Of a stretch of DNA of 43,016 nt, positions 20,814 to 30,366 are shown piece after piece (the stretch's first letter is position 1; each line of letters opens with the position of its first letter). The DNA is taken from contig JAUCBJ010000957.1 of the NCBI GenBank assembly GCA_032718475.1, positions 1 through 43,016 of the forward strand. The letters are read 5' to 3'. The DNA is from Nemertoderma westbladi. Taxonomy: Eukaryota > Xenacoelomorpha > Nemertodermatida > Nemertodermatidae. Below the pieces are notes generated by a model. It saw nothing but the letters and a program-made list of their open reading frames with translations. It did no database searches and had not been told where the DNA came from. The translations under genes were made by a program, and so were the position numbers.

Positions 20814-22583
20814 TTAAGATTTATGAACAGAATTGATATGGGTGTTTAGGCAGTCTTGCCGACTGAATTCTTTATTACAATAACCGCATTTATGTTTGAT
20901 ATCTTTATGTATAGAATCGATATGTTTTTTTAGGTCGTCTTTGTAACTGAATTCTTTATTACAATAACCGCACTTATGTTTGATATCTTTATGTATAGAG
21001 TCGACATGTCGGTTTAGTGCGGCTTTTCTAGCAAATAATTTTCCACAATCGGAGCAGCTATACTTGATGATACCTTTGTGGGCAAAGTTAATGTGGGCGT
21101 TTAGACTACTTTGCCGGCTTAATTCTTTATTACAATAACCGCACTTAAGTTTGATATCTTTATGTATAGAGTCGACATGTCGGTTTAGTTCGGCCTTTGA
21201 AGCAAATGATTTTACACAATCGGAGCAGCTATACTTGATGATACCTTTGTGGGCAAAGTTAACGTGGGTATTTAGACTCCTTTTCTGGCTGAATTCTTTA
21301 TTACAATAATCGCACTTATGTTTGATATCTTTATGTACAGAGTCAACATGTGGTTTTATGTCGTGTTTGTGTTTGAATTCTTTATTACAATAACCGCATT
21401 TATGTTTTATATCTTTGTGAACGGATTCGACATGTTGTTTTAGTACGGCTTTAGAAGCAAATGATTTTCCACAATCAAAACAGTTGTACTTGATATCTTT
21501 ATGAAAGTAGTTGACATGGGTGGTTAGATTTCCTTGGTGGCTGAATTCTTTATTACAATAACCGCACTTATGTTTGATATCTTTATGTATAGAGTCGACA
21601 TGTCGGTTTAGTGCGGCTTTTCTAGCAAATGAGTTTCCACAATCGGAGCAGCTATACTTGATGATACCTTTGTGGGCAAAGTTAATGTGGGCGTTTAGAC
21701 TACTTTGCCGGCTTAATTCTTTATTACAATAACCGCACTTAAGTTTGATATCTTTATGTATAGAGTCGACATGTCGGTTTAGTTCGGCCTTTGAAGCAAA
21801 TGATTTTACACAATCGGAGCAGCTATACTTGATGATACCTTTGTGGACAAAGTTAACGTGGGTGTTTAGATTCCTTTGCTGACAGAATTCTCTATTACAA
21901 TAACCGCACTTATATTTAATATCTTTATGTATAGAGTCGACATGTCGTTTTATGTCGTGTATGTAACTGAATTCTTTATGACAGTAACCGCACTTATGTT
22001 TGATATCTTTATGGGTATCGTCAACATGCTTCTTTACATAATTTTTTATTTTAAACACTTTCTCACAATAATCGCATTTATACTTATTCTTGACGTCTTT
22101 ATGAACGGATTCTATATGTCTCTCTAAAATTCCTTTGTTATCAAATAATTCATTACAATGCAAACAGGAACTGGTGTCTGAAGAAGATACCAACTCCCCA
22201 ACAGTTTCATTAGAACTACCGGACTCTGTTGTTGCACAACTAATTGTTGGTTCTGTACCTTCAGTTCCAATGGGCCTATCATACGAACAGTCTGGACTAT
22301 TGTTTTCCCGTTTTTCAACAATAAAATAATCTCCAGATGGTTCATAAGAAATATCTTCGTCATCTAGTACAGGGACAACATTTACTCTACCGAACAAATT
22401 GTTGTGATCTTCGATGGGAGATGATCCGTAAACGCAGTTCTCTTGTTTAACATCACGAGAATAGGGGGTGGAGTCTGTTGGTTCTTTCTTTATAATTATA
22501 AAGTCTGTTGGTTCTTTCTTTATAACTATATCGGCGCCAGATGATTTCTCTTTCAATAAATTAGTATGTTGATCCATTATCAA
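20814..22583 (-). CDS. C2H2 zinc-finger protein with 16 fingers
   Basis: 589 residues in one uninterrupted frame. The N-terminal ~139 residues are acidic and serine-rich and carry three SUMO-consensus sites: IKKE at 21-24 and 31-34 (inside a duplicated IKKEPTD) and VKQE at 45-48. From residue 140 to the end there are 16 consecutive C2H2 fingers (CxxC...HxxxxH). They are joined by KDIKHK or KGIIKYS linkers instead of the canonical TGEKP. Fingers mostly alternate between a CGYCNKEF type and a CSDCxKSFAxKA type. DNA binding and transcriptional regulation are expected for such a tandem-finger protein, but target and orthologue cannot be named. A 198-residue (7-finger) period relates fingers 5-8 to 12-15, nearly identical in DNA as well. 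The start ATG at 22583 gives MIMDQ; the second Met two codons on is also possible. No KRAB, BTB or ZAD domain is seen. Confidence 0.88.
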   Translation of the reverse strand: MIMDQHTNLLKEKSSGADIVIKKEPTDFIIIKKEPTDSTPYSRDVKQENCVYGSSPIEDHNNLFGRVNVVPVLDDEDISYEPSGDYFIVEKRENNSPDCSYDRPIGTEGTEPTISCATTESGSSNETVGELVSSSDTSSCLHCNELFDNKGILERHIESVHKDVKNKYKCDYCEKVFKIKNYVKKHVDDTHKDIKHKCGYCHKEFSYIHDIKRHVDSIHKDIKYKCGYCNREFCQQRNLNTHVNFVHKGIIKYSCSDCVKSFASKAELNRHVDSIHKDIKLKCGYCNKELSRQSSLNAHINFAHKGIIKYSCSDCGNSFARKAALNRHVDSIHKDIKHKCGYCNKEFSHQGNLTTHVNYFHKDIKYNCFDCGKSFASKAVLKQHVESVHKDIKHKCGYCNKEFKHKHDIKPHVDSVHKDIKHKCDYCNKEFSQKRSLNTHVNFAHKGIIKYSCSDCVKSFASKAELNRHVDSIHKDIKLKCGYCNKELSRQSSLNAHINFAHKGIIKYSCSDCGKLFARKAALNRHVDSIHKDIKHKCGYCNKEFSYKDDLKKHIDSIHKDIKHKCGYCNKEFSRQDCLNTHINSVHKS

Positions 22584-23276
22584 ATCTAATCTTCAATAAA
22601 TATTAATCAATAAATTAAATACAGGTGGCAGTAGTTCTAGGTAAGTCAAGCTCTTCACTAATATAAATTTCATGCGATGTAAATATAATAAATAGATTAT
22701 ATAAGGACGTTCAAAAGTTGCATGTCGCTGTAACGGAATGGGGCAGGTTATAGTGACAGTGACAAGCAAATGGAACCAAAAGAAACCTATCACTACTACA
22801 GTACCAGCAGTACTTACAGTACCAGTACGATTGGAGAGTAAAAAGGTTTAGGTGATTTATTAAATATGTTATTGGCGATTCATTTAAAGACACAGAGTGT
22901 GCTACGTACGATCGCGGTTGTATGGAACTACGACAGTTCCTATGTAGCAAACTTTGCCCGCGTTTGAACTTAAGTAATTAATTACCGGTACCTAATACTT
23001 AAACAAAACTCAAGTTCGTGTAGCTGATTATGAAACTGTAACCTGTAAAGCTAGTCGCTACAGACATTGTCAATAGGTTGCTATGGTATTTTCAAAAAAC
23101 TAAATATTTAACTTCATCATATCAAAAATAGTAATCTTCCATAAATTTTAACTAATCATATCTACAGATATACTATAAGAGCTGTTGCTTTGCTATGGCA
23201 GTTTCCTCCGTTGCATGTTTAAGAGTTTAAGACCCTCTAAAAAATCAGCTCAACCGTTTGGTGAAGTCTACCCAAT
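22584..23276. other. Upstream region of the zinc-finger gene
   Basis: No gene. Probable 5' UTR or promoter of the minus-strand zinc-finger gene near 22584-22950, then AT-rich sequence. Nothing assignable to a motif with confidence. Confidence 0.4.
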
Positions 23277-23309
23277 TTGTTTATAATGTCCGATATCAGT
23301 ACTAAACAT

Positions 23310-23515
23310 CTATATGGGGCTGGGGTAGCTCAGTCGTATAAAAACACTTTACGGGGTCATAGGCTGGAGCCTGTATTACATATAGAAACACCTAGATTTA
23401 TAAACATTGAGGCAGAAAACAACAGTTGGACATTTTTTTACCGACGAAAATACGAAATTAAACATCATGATTATTGAAATATTTCCGTTGCTATGTTAAC
23501 CCGAGAGGGTTTTAT
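23310..23515 (+). mobile_element. tRNA-headed SINE remnant
   Basis: GGGGTAGCTCAGTCGTATAAAAAC is an A-box-type tRNA head. The B box is decayed (CTGGAGCCTGTATTAC). The body AGAAACACCTAGATTTATAAAC ... GAGGCAGAAA recurs inverted at about 24030-24190. Confidence 0.55.
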
Positions 23516-24029
23516 AAATTGCAGAAATAGATAACAATTCAACCAGTATGTAGGAGTGTGGAACAATTCAACCAGTGTGGATACACTGCGTCGTACCGGT
23601 ACTAGAGTAGACTTTGAATGATACCGACTGAACTCTGAAACTGTAAGCTTGACGAAGAGTATGGTGTGGCATTCAAGGCGATAAATGCTCCGTTAGATGG
23701 AAACCACAACGAGTCTAAACGACAAAACGAAGTTTGGACTTCGTCGTCTTTATTCGAAGTTTATTAGACATCAGTCTTCCATTCCGGGTATATTTGGACT
23801 CAGCGACTTTGTTCTCGGGTTTACTATTACTCCATGTGCCAGTGCCATCTGCCATATTTATGTTCAACCAAGCATTTTTCGCCGCCGTATCGTATTCATC
23901 GTGAAGCCTTCAGGTAGGCCTAGTCGGAATCGTTCATATGAGTAGTCTAGTCTAGTAGTACCGGTACAACGCAGTGCATTCTACTGAAGTACTGGCTAAA
24001 TTGTTATCAATTCTGAAATTTAAAACTCC

Positions 24030-24190
24030 TTAAAGTTTAAAACTCCTGGCAACGAACGGTACGGCTACGGTAGTTAATTATGTCGTTTACTTTTGAATTT
24101 TCGCTGAAAAAATATAAAAAACTATAGCAAACCATAGTTTCTGCCTCATTTTTGATAAATCTAAGTGTTTCTAGATGTTTCCGCCCTTTA
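24030..24190 (-). mobile_element. Inverted partial copy of the 23.3-kb SINE body
   Basis: The reverse complement reads TAGAAACACTTAGATTTATC ... GAGGCAGAAAC, matching 23383-23460. It has no tRNA head. Confidence 0.5.
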
Positions 24191-24826
24191 TCAAACTCGG
24201 TGATTGTTTGGCTAGTGTCGTTCAAATGTACTACGTACTAATACCCTGTTTCCAGGTGTTTCCAGCCATTTTCCAGGGTTTTCAGCTTTTCAGTACATAC
24301 CAAAGACTACTCTACCATTGAAGGTGCAGCCATATACAGGTATACGCAACAGTTTGACAGTGCTTACCCGTAATATATGCGAGTGAAAACGCAGAATACA
24401 CTACACTGATTAATGACAATCACAAATATAGGCCTACAGCCAGACTGTAAGTAAGTTGAAAGGGTTACTGCTGTACTGGGTTAGGCTATGGTAACGGTAC
24501 CCGGGTACCGCACCATACATACAGCCATACCGGAACGGCTACATTCTGACATTTCAGCCCACAATTTTTATTACCGGTACCGGTCTCAGACCGGTACAGA
24601 AAATAAAACTTTTCAATAGGGCGGTCTGCCTGCCTGCCTGCCGGTACCAATACTGCAATAAAACATTGACTTTAATCATCCACACTTTGCAGCTTTGACA
24701 GTGCACATTCAGACATTGCAGGTGCAGCATTGTCGGGGTCTCGGCCTCGGGGTCAATAAATCCAGAAATCCATAATTTCTTACGACATTAATTAAGTAAT
24801 TCGTGTAATTACGGGTACGGTATGCG

Positions 24827-24990
24827 GCTTTCGCCGTGCCCGTGAGGACCAGCCACAGCCAGTGCTTAAGCGTGTGGTTTGCAGCTTTGGCAGCCTCATG
24901 GAGTTAATAAGCATTTAAGCATGGTGGACAGCCCATGACAGAATTTATTGACTTTCTTGGGAGGGTGGGACGCATCGTAAAGGACACATG
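24827..24990 (+). pseudogene. Small LINE 3' fragment
   Basis: Same family as 17460-18470: TTTCGCCGTG...GAGGACCAGCCA, CAGCCTCATGGAGTTAATAAGCAT, GGTGGACAGCCCATGAC. It carries short insertions and is immediately followed by an inverted fragment. Confidence 0.7.
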
Positions 24991-25110
24991 AAGAATGCTG
25001 TGCCGGCTTGTCGACAAAATTGCGCCGTCATAACTCCCTATCAGCTATCACCCACACCCATGACATTTGCTAAGATCATCCGCATCTTCATTGCACAAGG
25101 CTAGTCTGCC
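24990..25110 (-). pseudogene. Small LINE 3' fragment, inverted
   Basis: Complement of the LINE 3' end: AGAATGCTGTGCCGGCTTGTCG, CCATGACATTTGCTAAGATC, ATCCGCATCTTCA. It is head-to-head with the preceding fragment. Confidence 0.7.
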
Positions 25111-25465
25111 AGTCAGCCATTCCAGCGTAACGGTCGTGACATTCCGCATGGGTTTCCGGTATTAATGAGTATGCTAAGGGCACATGGAAGAATGATATTG
25201 AAAAGATATTACTATGATATGATCCTAAGATATGGACCTTTAATAAAATTGAAACCGCTCTGGAATACATTACGTTTTATTGATTTTATTCCGGTTTAAA
25301 GTTGGCGTAACGGTCGTGACTGAAATGGACAATCTTTTTATAGAGACTCCTACACATTATAAATTTCTATCGAATTTACTGTACTTATTTACCGTTACTT
25401 ATGTCAGACTACATGTTAATAGATAGAGTTTCAAATTAAATTAACAGTATGGCAATATAATATCC

Positions 25466-25735
25466 AGTGGCGGCGTTAGGGCCCCCCGATCGGGGGGGGG
25501 GGGGGGGGGGGGGGGGGCACGCCGGGGCCCCGACCCGCCGGGTCCAGAGCACAGCGGGGCCCCGAGCACGCCGGGGACCCAAGCACAACAGGGCCCCACA
25601 TAGCCAATACTTCAATATGAGCCATGGCAACAGAGCCAGACCAAAGGGGCTGGGTGAGTTAGGTATACTCAGGGGAGCACCCAGGGGGGGTGGGGGGGGG
25701 GGGGGGGTTGGTAGGGGGCTCCAGATATCCAAATC
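25466..25735. repeat. GC-rich low-complexity block
   Basis: Poly-G runs flank an imperfect ~24-bp repeat of GGGGCCCCGAGCACGCCGGG type. It gives long proline- or glycine-rich antisense and sense frames, which I treat as compositional artefacts. Confidence 0.7.
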
Positions 25736-25814
25736 CAGATAACACAGAAACAAATCCCGGCTAAGGTCTGAAGGCAGAAGGTGCCCAGCTAAGATCCCAC
25801 CAAACATGGAAGGT

Positions 25815-26250
25815 ATTATGGAAAAGGGTGTTAAGCCACAAAAGTTCAATTTGAGATAATCGATGTTTTCAAGTTTTTGTGCTAGAATGTAGCATTTTCT
25901 CCGAAATATTGATCAAAATGTGGCTTAACACCTTTTGGAAAACTTCATACTTGGCAAAACGTTAAATTGTCAAAAGGTGTCATACTGTAGGCCTACTTGC
26001 AAAAAGATGTCAAGCCATGCACACTATTATTATGTGGATTAAATCTTTTTTGCAATATTATTTGAAGTTTAACACTCTTTGACTAATCACAAATCCGGAT
26101 TGTGGCTTAACTTTCTTGTATTTTTAAGGCATTTCTTCGTATTATTGGGCAATAGGATCTCATAATGAGGTAGATTAAACTTTCCTCTACCGAATGATAC
26201 AAAAAACTCAATTTCATCAAAATGTGGGATATTAACACCCTTTTGCATAC
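25815..26250. mobile_element. Possible inverted-repeat element with AAAAGGGTGTTAA ends
   Basis: GGAAAAGGGTGTTAAGCCACA near 25821 and its degenerate inverse (TGTGGGATATTAACACCCTTTT) near 26222 bracket an AT-rich interior. A further inverted copy, TGTGGCTTAACACCTTTTGG, lies near 25920. Ends and duplication are not clear. Confidence 0.35.
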
Positions 26251-26464
26251 CACCATCCACATTACTCCCCAGTTATCTCAGCCTAGGCTGAGAACACTCC
26301 CCAGTCTTCTCAGCCTAGGCTAAGAACACTCCCCTTAGGCTGAGATAATTGTTTAGTTGTTTCTGACTTATACAATATACATTACATACTCTATACATAG
26401 GATCTAAGTTCGTTTTACCATATACCGGTACATAATATACAGGCAGCAAAATAAAGCATAATAC

Positions 26465-26810
26465 TTTTTAGCAGTAATTTTTTATGTCCGTTCATTTGAC
26501 TTTTTTGTCCACAATTTTTTATGAATTTTGCATAATACTTTTGTTGTCCGCAGAATGACTTTTTATGTATGCATTTCTTCAATTAAGAGAAAGGAGCATG
26601 TTACATAGACGGTCTTTTCTAACCAAAACAATAAACGATAAAATTACCAATTGACAGATTGAAGGAAAGGGGCAGGTTACATAGACGGTCTTTTCTAAGC
26701 AAAACAATAAGCAATAAAATTATCAATTGAGGGAAAGGGGCAGGTTACAGAGGCGAGCTTTTGTAACCAAAACAATAAGCAGTTACAATACAAAATGAGA
26801 AAAAATAGCA
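26465..26810 (-). repeat. Inverted cluster of GGACAA repeat plus 68-bp satellite units
   Basis: Reverse-complement counterpart of the 9.36-10.73 kb composite: TTTTTATGTCCG and TTTTGTTGTCCGCAG words, then three degenerate satellite units (CTAACCAAAACAATAAACGAT, GGGGCAGGTTAC). Confidence 0.75.
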
Positions 26811-26849
26811 CGTAACAAAAACGGGCTTTTCTAACAGTTAGAACAAGCT

Positions 26850-27195
26850 AATTAGGTTGGTTGTATTGTGGTGGTTAGATTAGGTGGGTTGTATTGTGGT
26901 GGTTAGATTATGTTGGTTGTATTGTGGAGGTTAGATTAGGTTGGTTGTATTGTGGTGGTTAGATTAGGTTGGTTGTATTGTGGTGGTTAGATTAGGTTGG
27001 TTGTATTGTGGTGGTTAGATTAGGTTGGTTGTATTGTGGTGGTTAGATTAGGTGGGTTGTATTGTGGTGGTTAGATTATGTTGGTTGTATTGTGGAGGTT
27101 AGATTAGGTTGGTTGTATTGTGGTGGTTAGATTAGGTGGGTTGTATTGTGGTGGTTAGATTAGGCGGGTTGTATTGTGGTGGTTAGATTAGGTTG
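26850..27195. repeat. 28-bp minisatellite, about 12 copies
   Basis: Unit GGTTGGTTGTATTGTGGTGG followed by TTAGATTA, with variants GGTGGGTTG, TATGTTGG and GTGGAGG. A several-unit block with the order (GGTGGG, TATGTT, GGAGG) appears twice, indicating higher-order duplication. Confidence 0.9.
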
Positions 27196-27482
27196 GAACA
27201 GAAATTAGTTCTAACAGTATTTAATATAATTATTTAACATTGAAAAAAGCAGCATCTGGATTTAACTTAAAGATATAATTATTTGTAGGGTTTTTCGCAA
27301 TTTGGGGAGTCATCTCAGCCTAAGGTGAGTGTGAGGTGAGTAAAACTGGGGAGTGTTAGTCGGCCTAGACTGAGACGACTGAGGAGTGTTCTCAGCCTAG
27401 GCTTATGGCGTCTGATTTGAGCCAAAATACCTTAGAATTATAAATGTGTACCTTACATTTTTCATTAGCTTATATTTATAAG

Positions 27483-27700
27483 CATCGCTTAAAAGTATGG
27501 TATTTTATTTCATTTGAATTTATACATCGCTTAAAAGTAAGCTATGTTTTATGTAGTTGACTTTAATAAATCGCTTAAAAGTAAGATATTTTTTACAAGT
27601 TCTCTTAAAACATCGCTTAAAAGTAAGCTGTGTTTTTTGTATTTGCCGTGAAAATCGCTTATAAGTAAGCCATGTTTTTGCAATTGCCTTGAAAATCCTC
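27483..27700. repeat. Imperfect ~43-bp minisatellite
   Basis: ATCGCTTAAAAGTAAG (last copy ATCGCTTATAAGTAAGC) recurs about five times at roughly 40-50 bp spacing between 27483 and 27670. Confidence 0.65.
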
Positions 27701-28249
27701 CTATATTGTATGTTCTTTTTAAATACAAATACGACACAAAATCGCAAATACAAAAATAAAAACAAAAATACAAAATACAAAAAAATTAAAAAATAAATAC
27801 AAAATCGCGTGTTGAAGTTTCGGTCATTAATAAATAAAATAATTTAACTCCGTGTTTTTGATAAAATGCTGTAGGAATGTGAATAATATCAAAATAACCG
27901 TCTGGGCAATATTCATCATTGTTTTATAAAAAGTTATGATACTGTCGGTATACTTTGCGCATGTGGCATGTAGGCCTACTGTGCTTTTTAAATAACTACA
28001 GTATAGTTAGTACATACGTACATTCAAGTAAATCTAGATAACACGAAGTGGGGCCTTCGCGCAGCACGTGACATGAACTTATGTTAATTGTGAACTCGAA
28101 ATAAATATTTGCAAAATGTAAACATGTCCCCTAGTCACAATAACACATAGACGTTGACTGAGTAATTGCAATCGATTTAAGACTTCACAAAAACTCAGTC
28201 TGAGGTCTAGAATATATATAAATGTAATAAGAGGTCTAGAATATATGTA

Positions 28250-28519
28250 AATGTAAAAGTAAAAAAGCAGGCCTACATTTTCTTCGACTATTAGGCCAGG
28301 GATTACGCACAAAGTCTGGCGACTTATTTCCAGTGCGGTCCCCCAGAACTATACTCCTCAGAGTAAACTTCAGTACTCATTTAAGGATGCAAGGCAGAGA
28401 TGCGCCCTGGCTGGTCCCTTTAAAGCATTCGTACCGAAACGAAAACTGCCCTGGCCCATGCGTGGATTGTACCCACGACCTACTAGAGATGTGAATTCTA
28501 TGCAACCACTACACCAAGG
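28250..28519 (-). mobile_element. tRNA-derived SINE, copy 1
   Basis: The minus strand starts CTTGGTGTAGTGGTTGCA (A box), then a B box GGTCGTGGGTACAATCC with one change. The body GGGCCAGGGCAGTTTTCG is followed by the tail region CGTAATCCCTGGCCTA and an AAAATGTAGG... / (TTTTAC)n-like end. It is older than copy 2, with more substitutions. Confidence 0.75.
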
Positions 28520-28597
28520 TGTGACGTATGTGCCAGGTATCAGGAAAATGATTATAAACAATAATAAGAAAGGGCTGACGTTTTAATTTCACACATA

Positions 28598-28879
28598 AAT
28601 AGTAAAAGTAAAAGTAAATTTTCTTCGGCCACTAGGCCAGGGATTACGCACAAAGTCTGACGAATTATTTCCAGTGCGGTCCCCCCAGAACTTTACTCCC
28701 CAGAGGAAGCTCTAGTACTCATTTAGCTACCACTTAAGGATGCAAGGCAGAGATGCGCCCTGGCTGGTCCCTTTAAAGCCTTCATGCCAAAACGAAAACT
28801 GCCCTGGCCCATGTGAGGATCGAACCCACGACCTACAGGAGATGTGAATTCAATGCAACCACTACACCAAGGTGGATCC
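28598..28879 (-). mobile_element. tRNA-derived SINE, copy 2, with 17-bp target-site duplication
   Basis: The head (minus strand) is CTTGGTGTAGTGGTTGCA with a consensus B box GGGTTCGATCCTCAC, then the same body as copy 1 and a (TTTACT)n-like 3' tail. TTTTAATTTCACACATA occurs exactly at 28581-28597 and 28880-28896, a 17-bp duplication typical of LINE-driven retroposition. It is mobilised in trans; the partner LINE is not identified. Confidence 0.88.
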
Positions 28880-28899
28880 TTTTAATTTCACACATATCT

Positions 28900-30366
28900 A
28901 AAATGTTTAATTTCAGGACATTTAATGTTTAGACATGTTGGAGACTGATGAACTAACTAGATGGGTTTCTTAAAGTTTTTAAAAAATCTCACCTTTTGGT
29001 CCTGTAATAATGCCAACAAATTTTCAACACGACACAGCGTTAAATCCGACAAAGTTATTAGCATGTCAAATCGTAACGAAGACTACGTCGCGGCGTCAAC
29101 AACTATTTGCCATTATTGTCCCACCCCTAACATTGTCAGTTCACTAAGGCTCCGGCAACGTCGTGGCTCACCCCACAAAGCGCGAGCTGTGTAATCTTAG
29201 CACACAGTACAGCCGGCCGCTGTATTATTTACCTGTACTGTACGTACAGGTCTATAAACATGGATAAATAGGCCAGGTACAGTACCGTGCTATTTATCCA
29301 TAGTGCAGTAGTGCTGCGTTGCACTGACTAACTGCTTCCTGAATACGGGCAAAGGCAAATACGTCCCACATACGGTAGGCTACGGGAACTATTTCAAATA
29401 CGTACACATACAGACATACGGCAAAAAGACAAACCCCATTTTGGGGACGCTGTAAAAAAAAATTGGCGAGGGTTTTGGAACATTTGAAAACAGTTTTATG
29501 AAGCACAATATGTGTGCTACAGCAGTACAGACTCAAAACAAAATAAATGCATTTCTAAATACTTTCCTTTTTCTCCAAAAGGTTTACTTATCTGCTTATG
29601 CTGGGAATGGCTGCAATGTAATACTGTAATATATAATGCAGCTGCAATGCAGCATACCGATCCTAGCACCTAGCAGTCTGGTACAGTTAGACAGTACTGC
29701 AGTAGTACTGTCTGACTGTAGTAGTAGTATCACTTCGCTCTTCTCCGTTCCATTCTTCCTTCATCCTTGATGCTGTGATGTGCCTGCACGGCTACCGACC
29801 AGTGCGGGAATCTGTTGCCGACACGTCCCTCGTGTTGTCAAATGCTGACTCAGATCCCGGGCTCTGGGTGTAGACAGGTAGAGTAGAACTGTAAATAAGT
29901 AGGCCTAAACATTTATTGGTAAATTACTGAATTATGTTCTTGTCTTCAGTTGGTGGTGGATATTGCAGTATTGTTTTGTGCAAAGTTGTAGGCCTATAAG
30001 GTAATGTTTTTAGATTTGAAAATAGAGGAGACTTGAAAGTAAAAAAAAGTATCACTTCGTTCTGTTCTACTGTATATAATGTCTGAATGTATCTATGTAC
30101 TGTACTGTATGTACTGTAATAGGGGCCTACTTACAGACTTCAGTACTTTAATATATACAGAAATAAATAAATAAGCACAATTAGGATAGGCTACATAATT
30201 TAATTAATTCTATAATTGGATACCAAGATACAGAAAGACTAACACTGGCCAACGGATTCAATCTAACTGTCTAATACATAATACAGTAATCAGGTACGGG
30301 TAATACAGTAATTGGTAATACAGTAATAGGCCTCTACTGCAATTCCAACCGGTCCGGGGATTCACG
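28900..30366. other. Non-coding stretch upstream of TM7SF3
   Basis: No gene is supported. It contains a LINE 3' scrap (29636-29668), (TAG)n, many GTACTGTA and TAGGCCTA words, and presumably the TM7SF3 promoter and 5' UTR in its last few hundred bases. Small open frames here lack any recognisable domain. Confidence 0.5.
29636..29668 (+). pseudogene. Tiny LINE 3'-end fragment
   Basis: GCAGCTGCAATGCAGCATAC followed by CGATCCTAGCA matches the 3' end of the local LINE family. Confidence 0.6.

Larger units (their letters stand above)
26260..27410. mobile_element. Foldback-like composite with CTCAGCCTAGGCTGAG termini
   Basis: About 85 bp at the left (26260-26345) contains the 18-bp palindrome TCTCAGCCTAGGCTGAGA and repeated ACTCCCCAGT words. 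The right end (27300-27405) carries the inverse arrangement. Between them are the inverted GGACAA repeat, 68-bp satellite units and a 28-bp minisatellite. No protein-coding capacity is seen. Confidence 0.5.

Noticed and set aside
25436-25849. Proline/glycine-rich long frames on both strands
   Set aside because: They come from G and C homopolymers and a GC-rich repeat; both strands are open for the same compositional reason.
28944-28955. CTGATGA as another hammerhead core
   Set aside because: No stem II or GAAA follows at a suitable distance.
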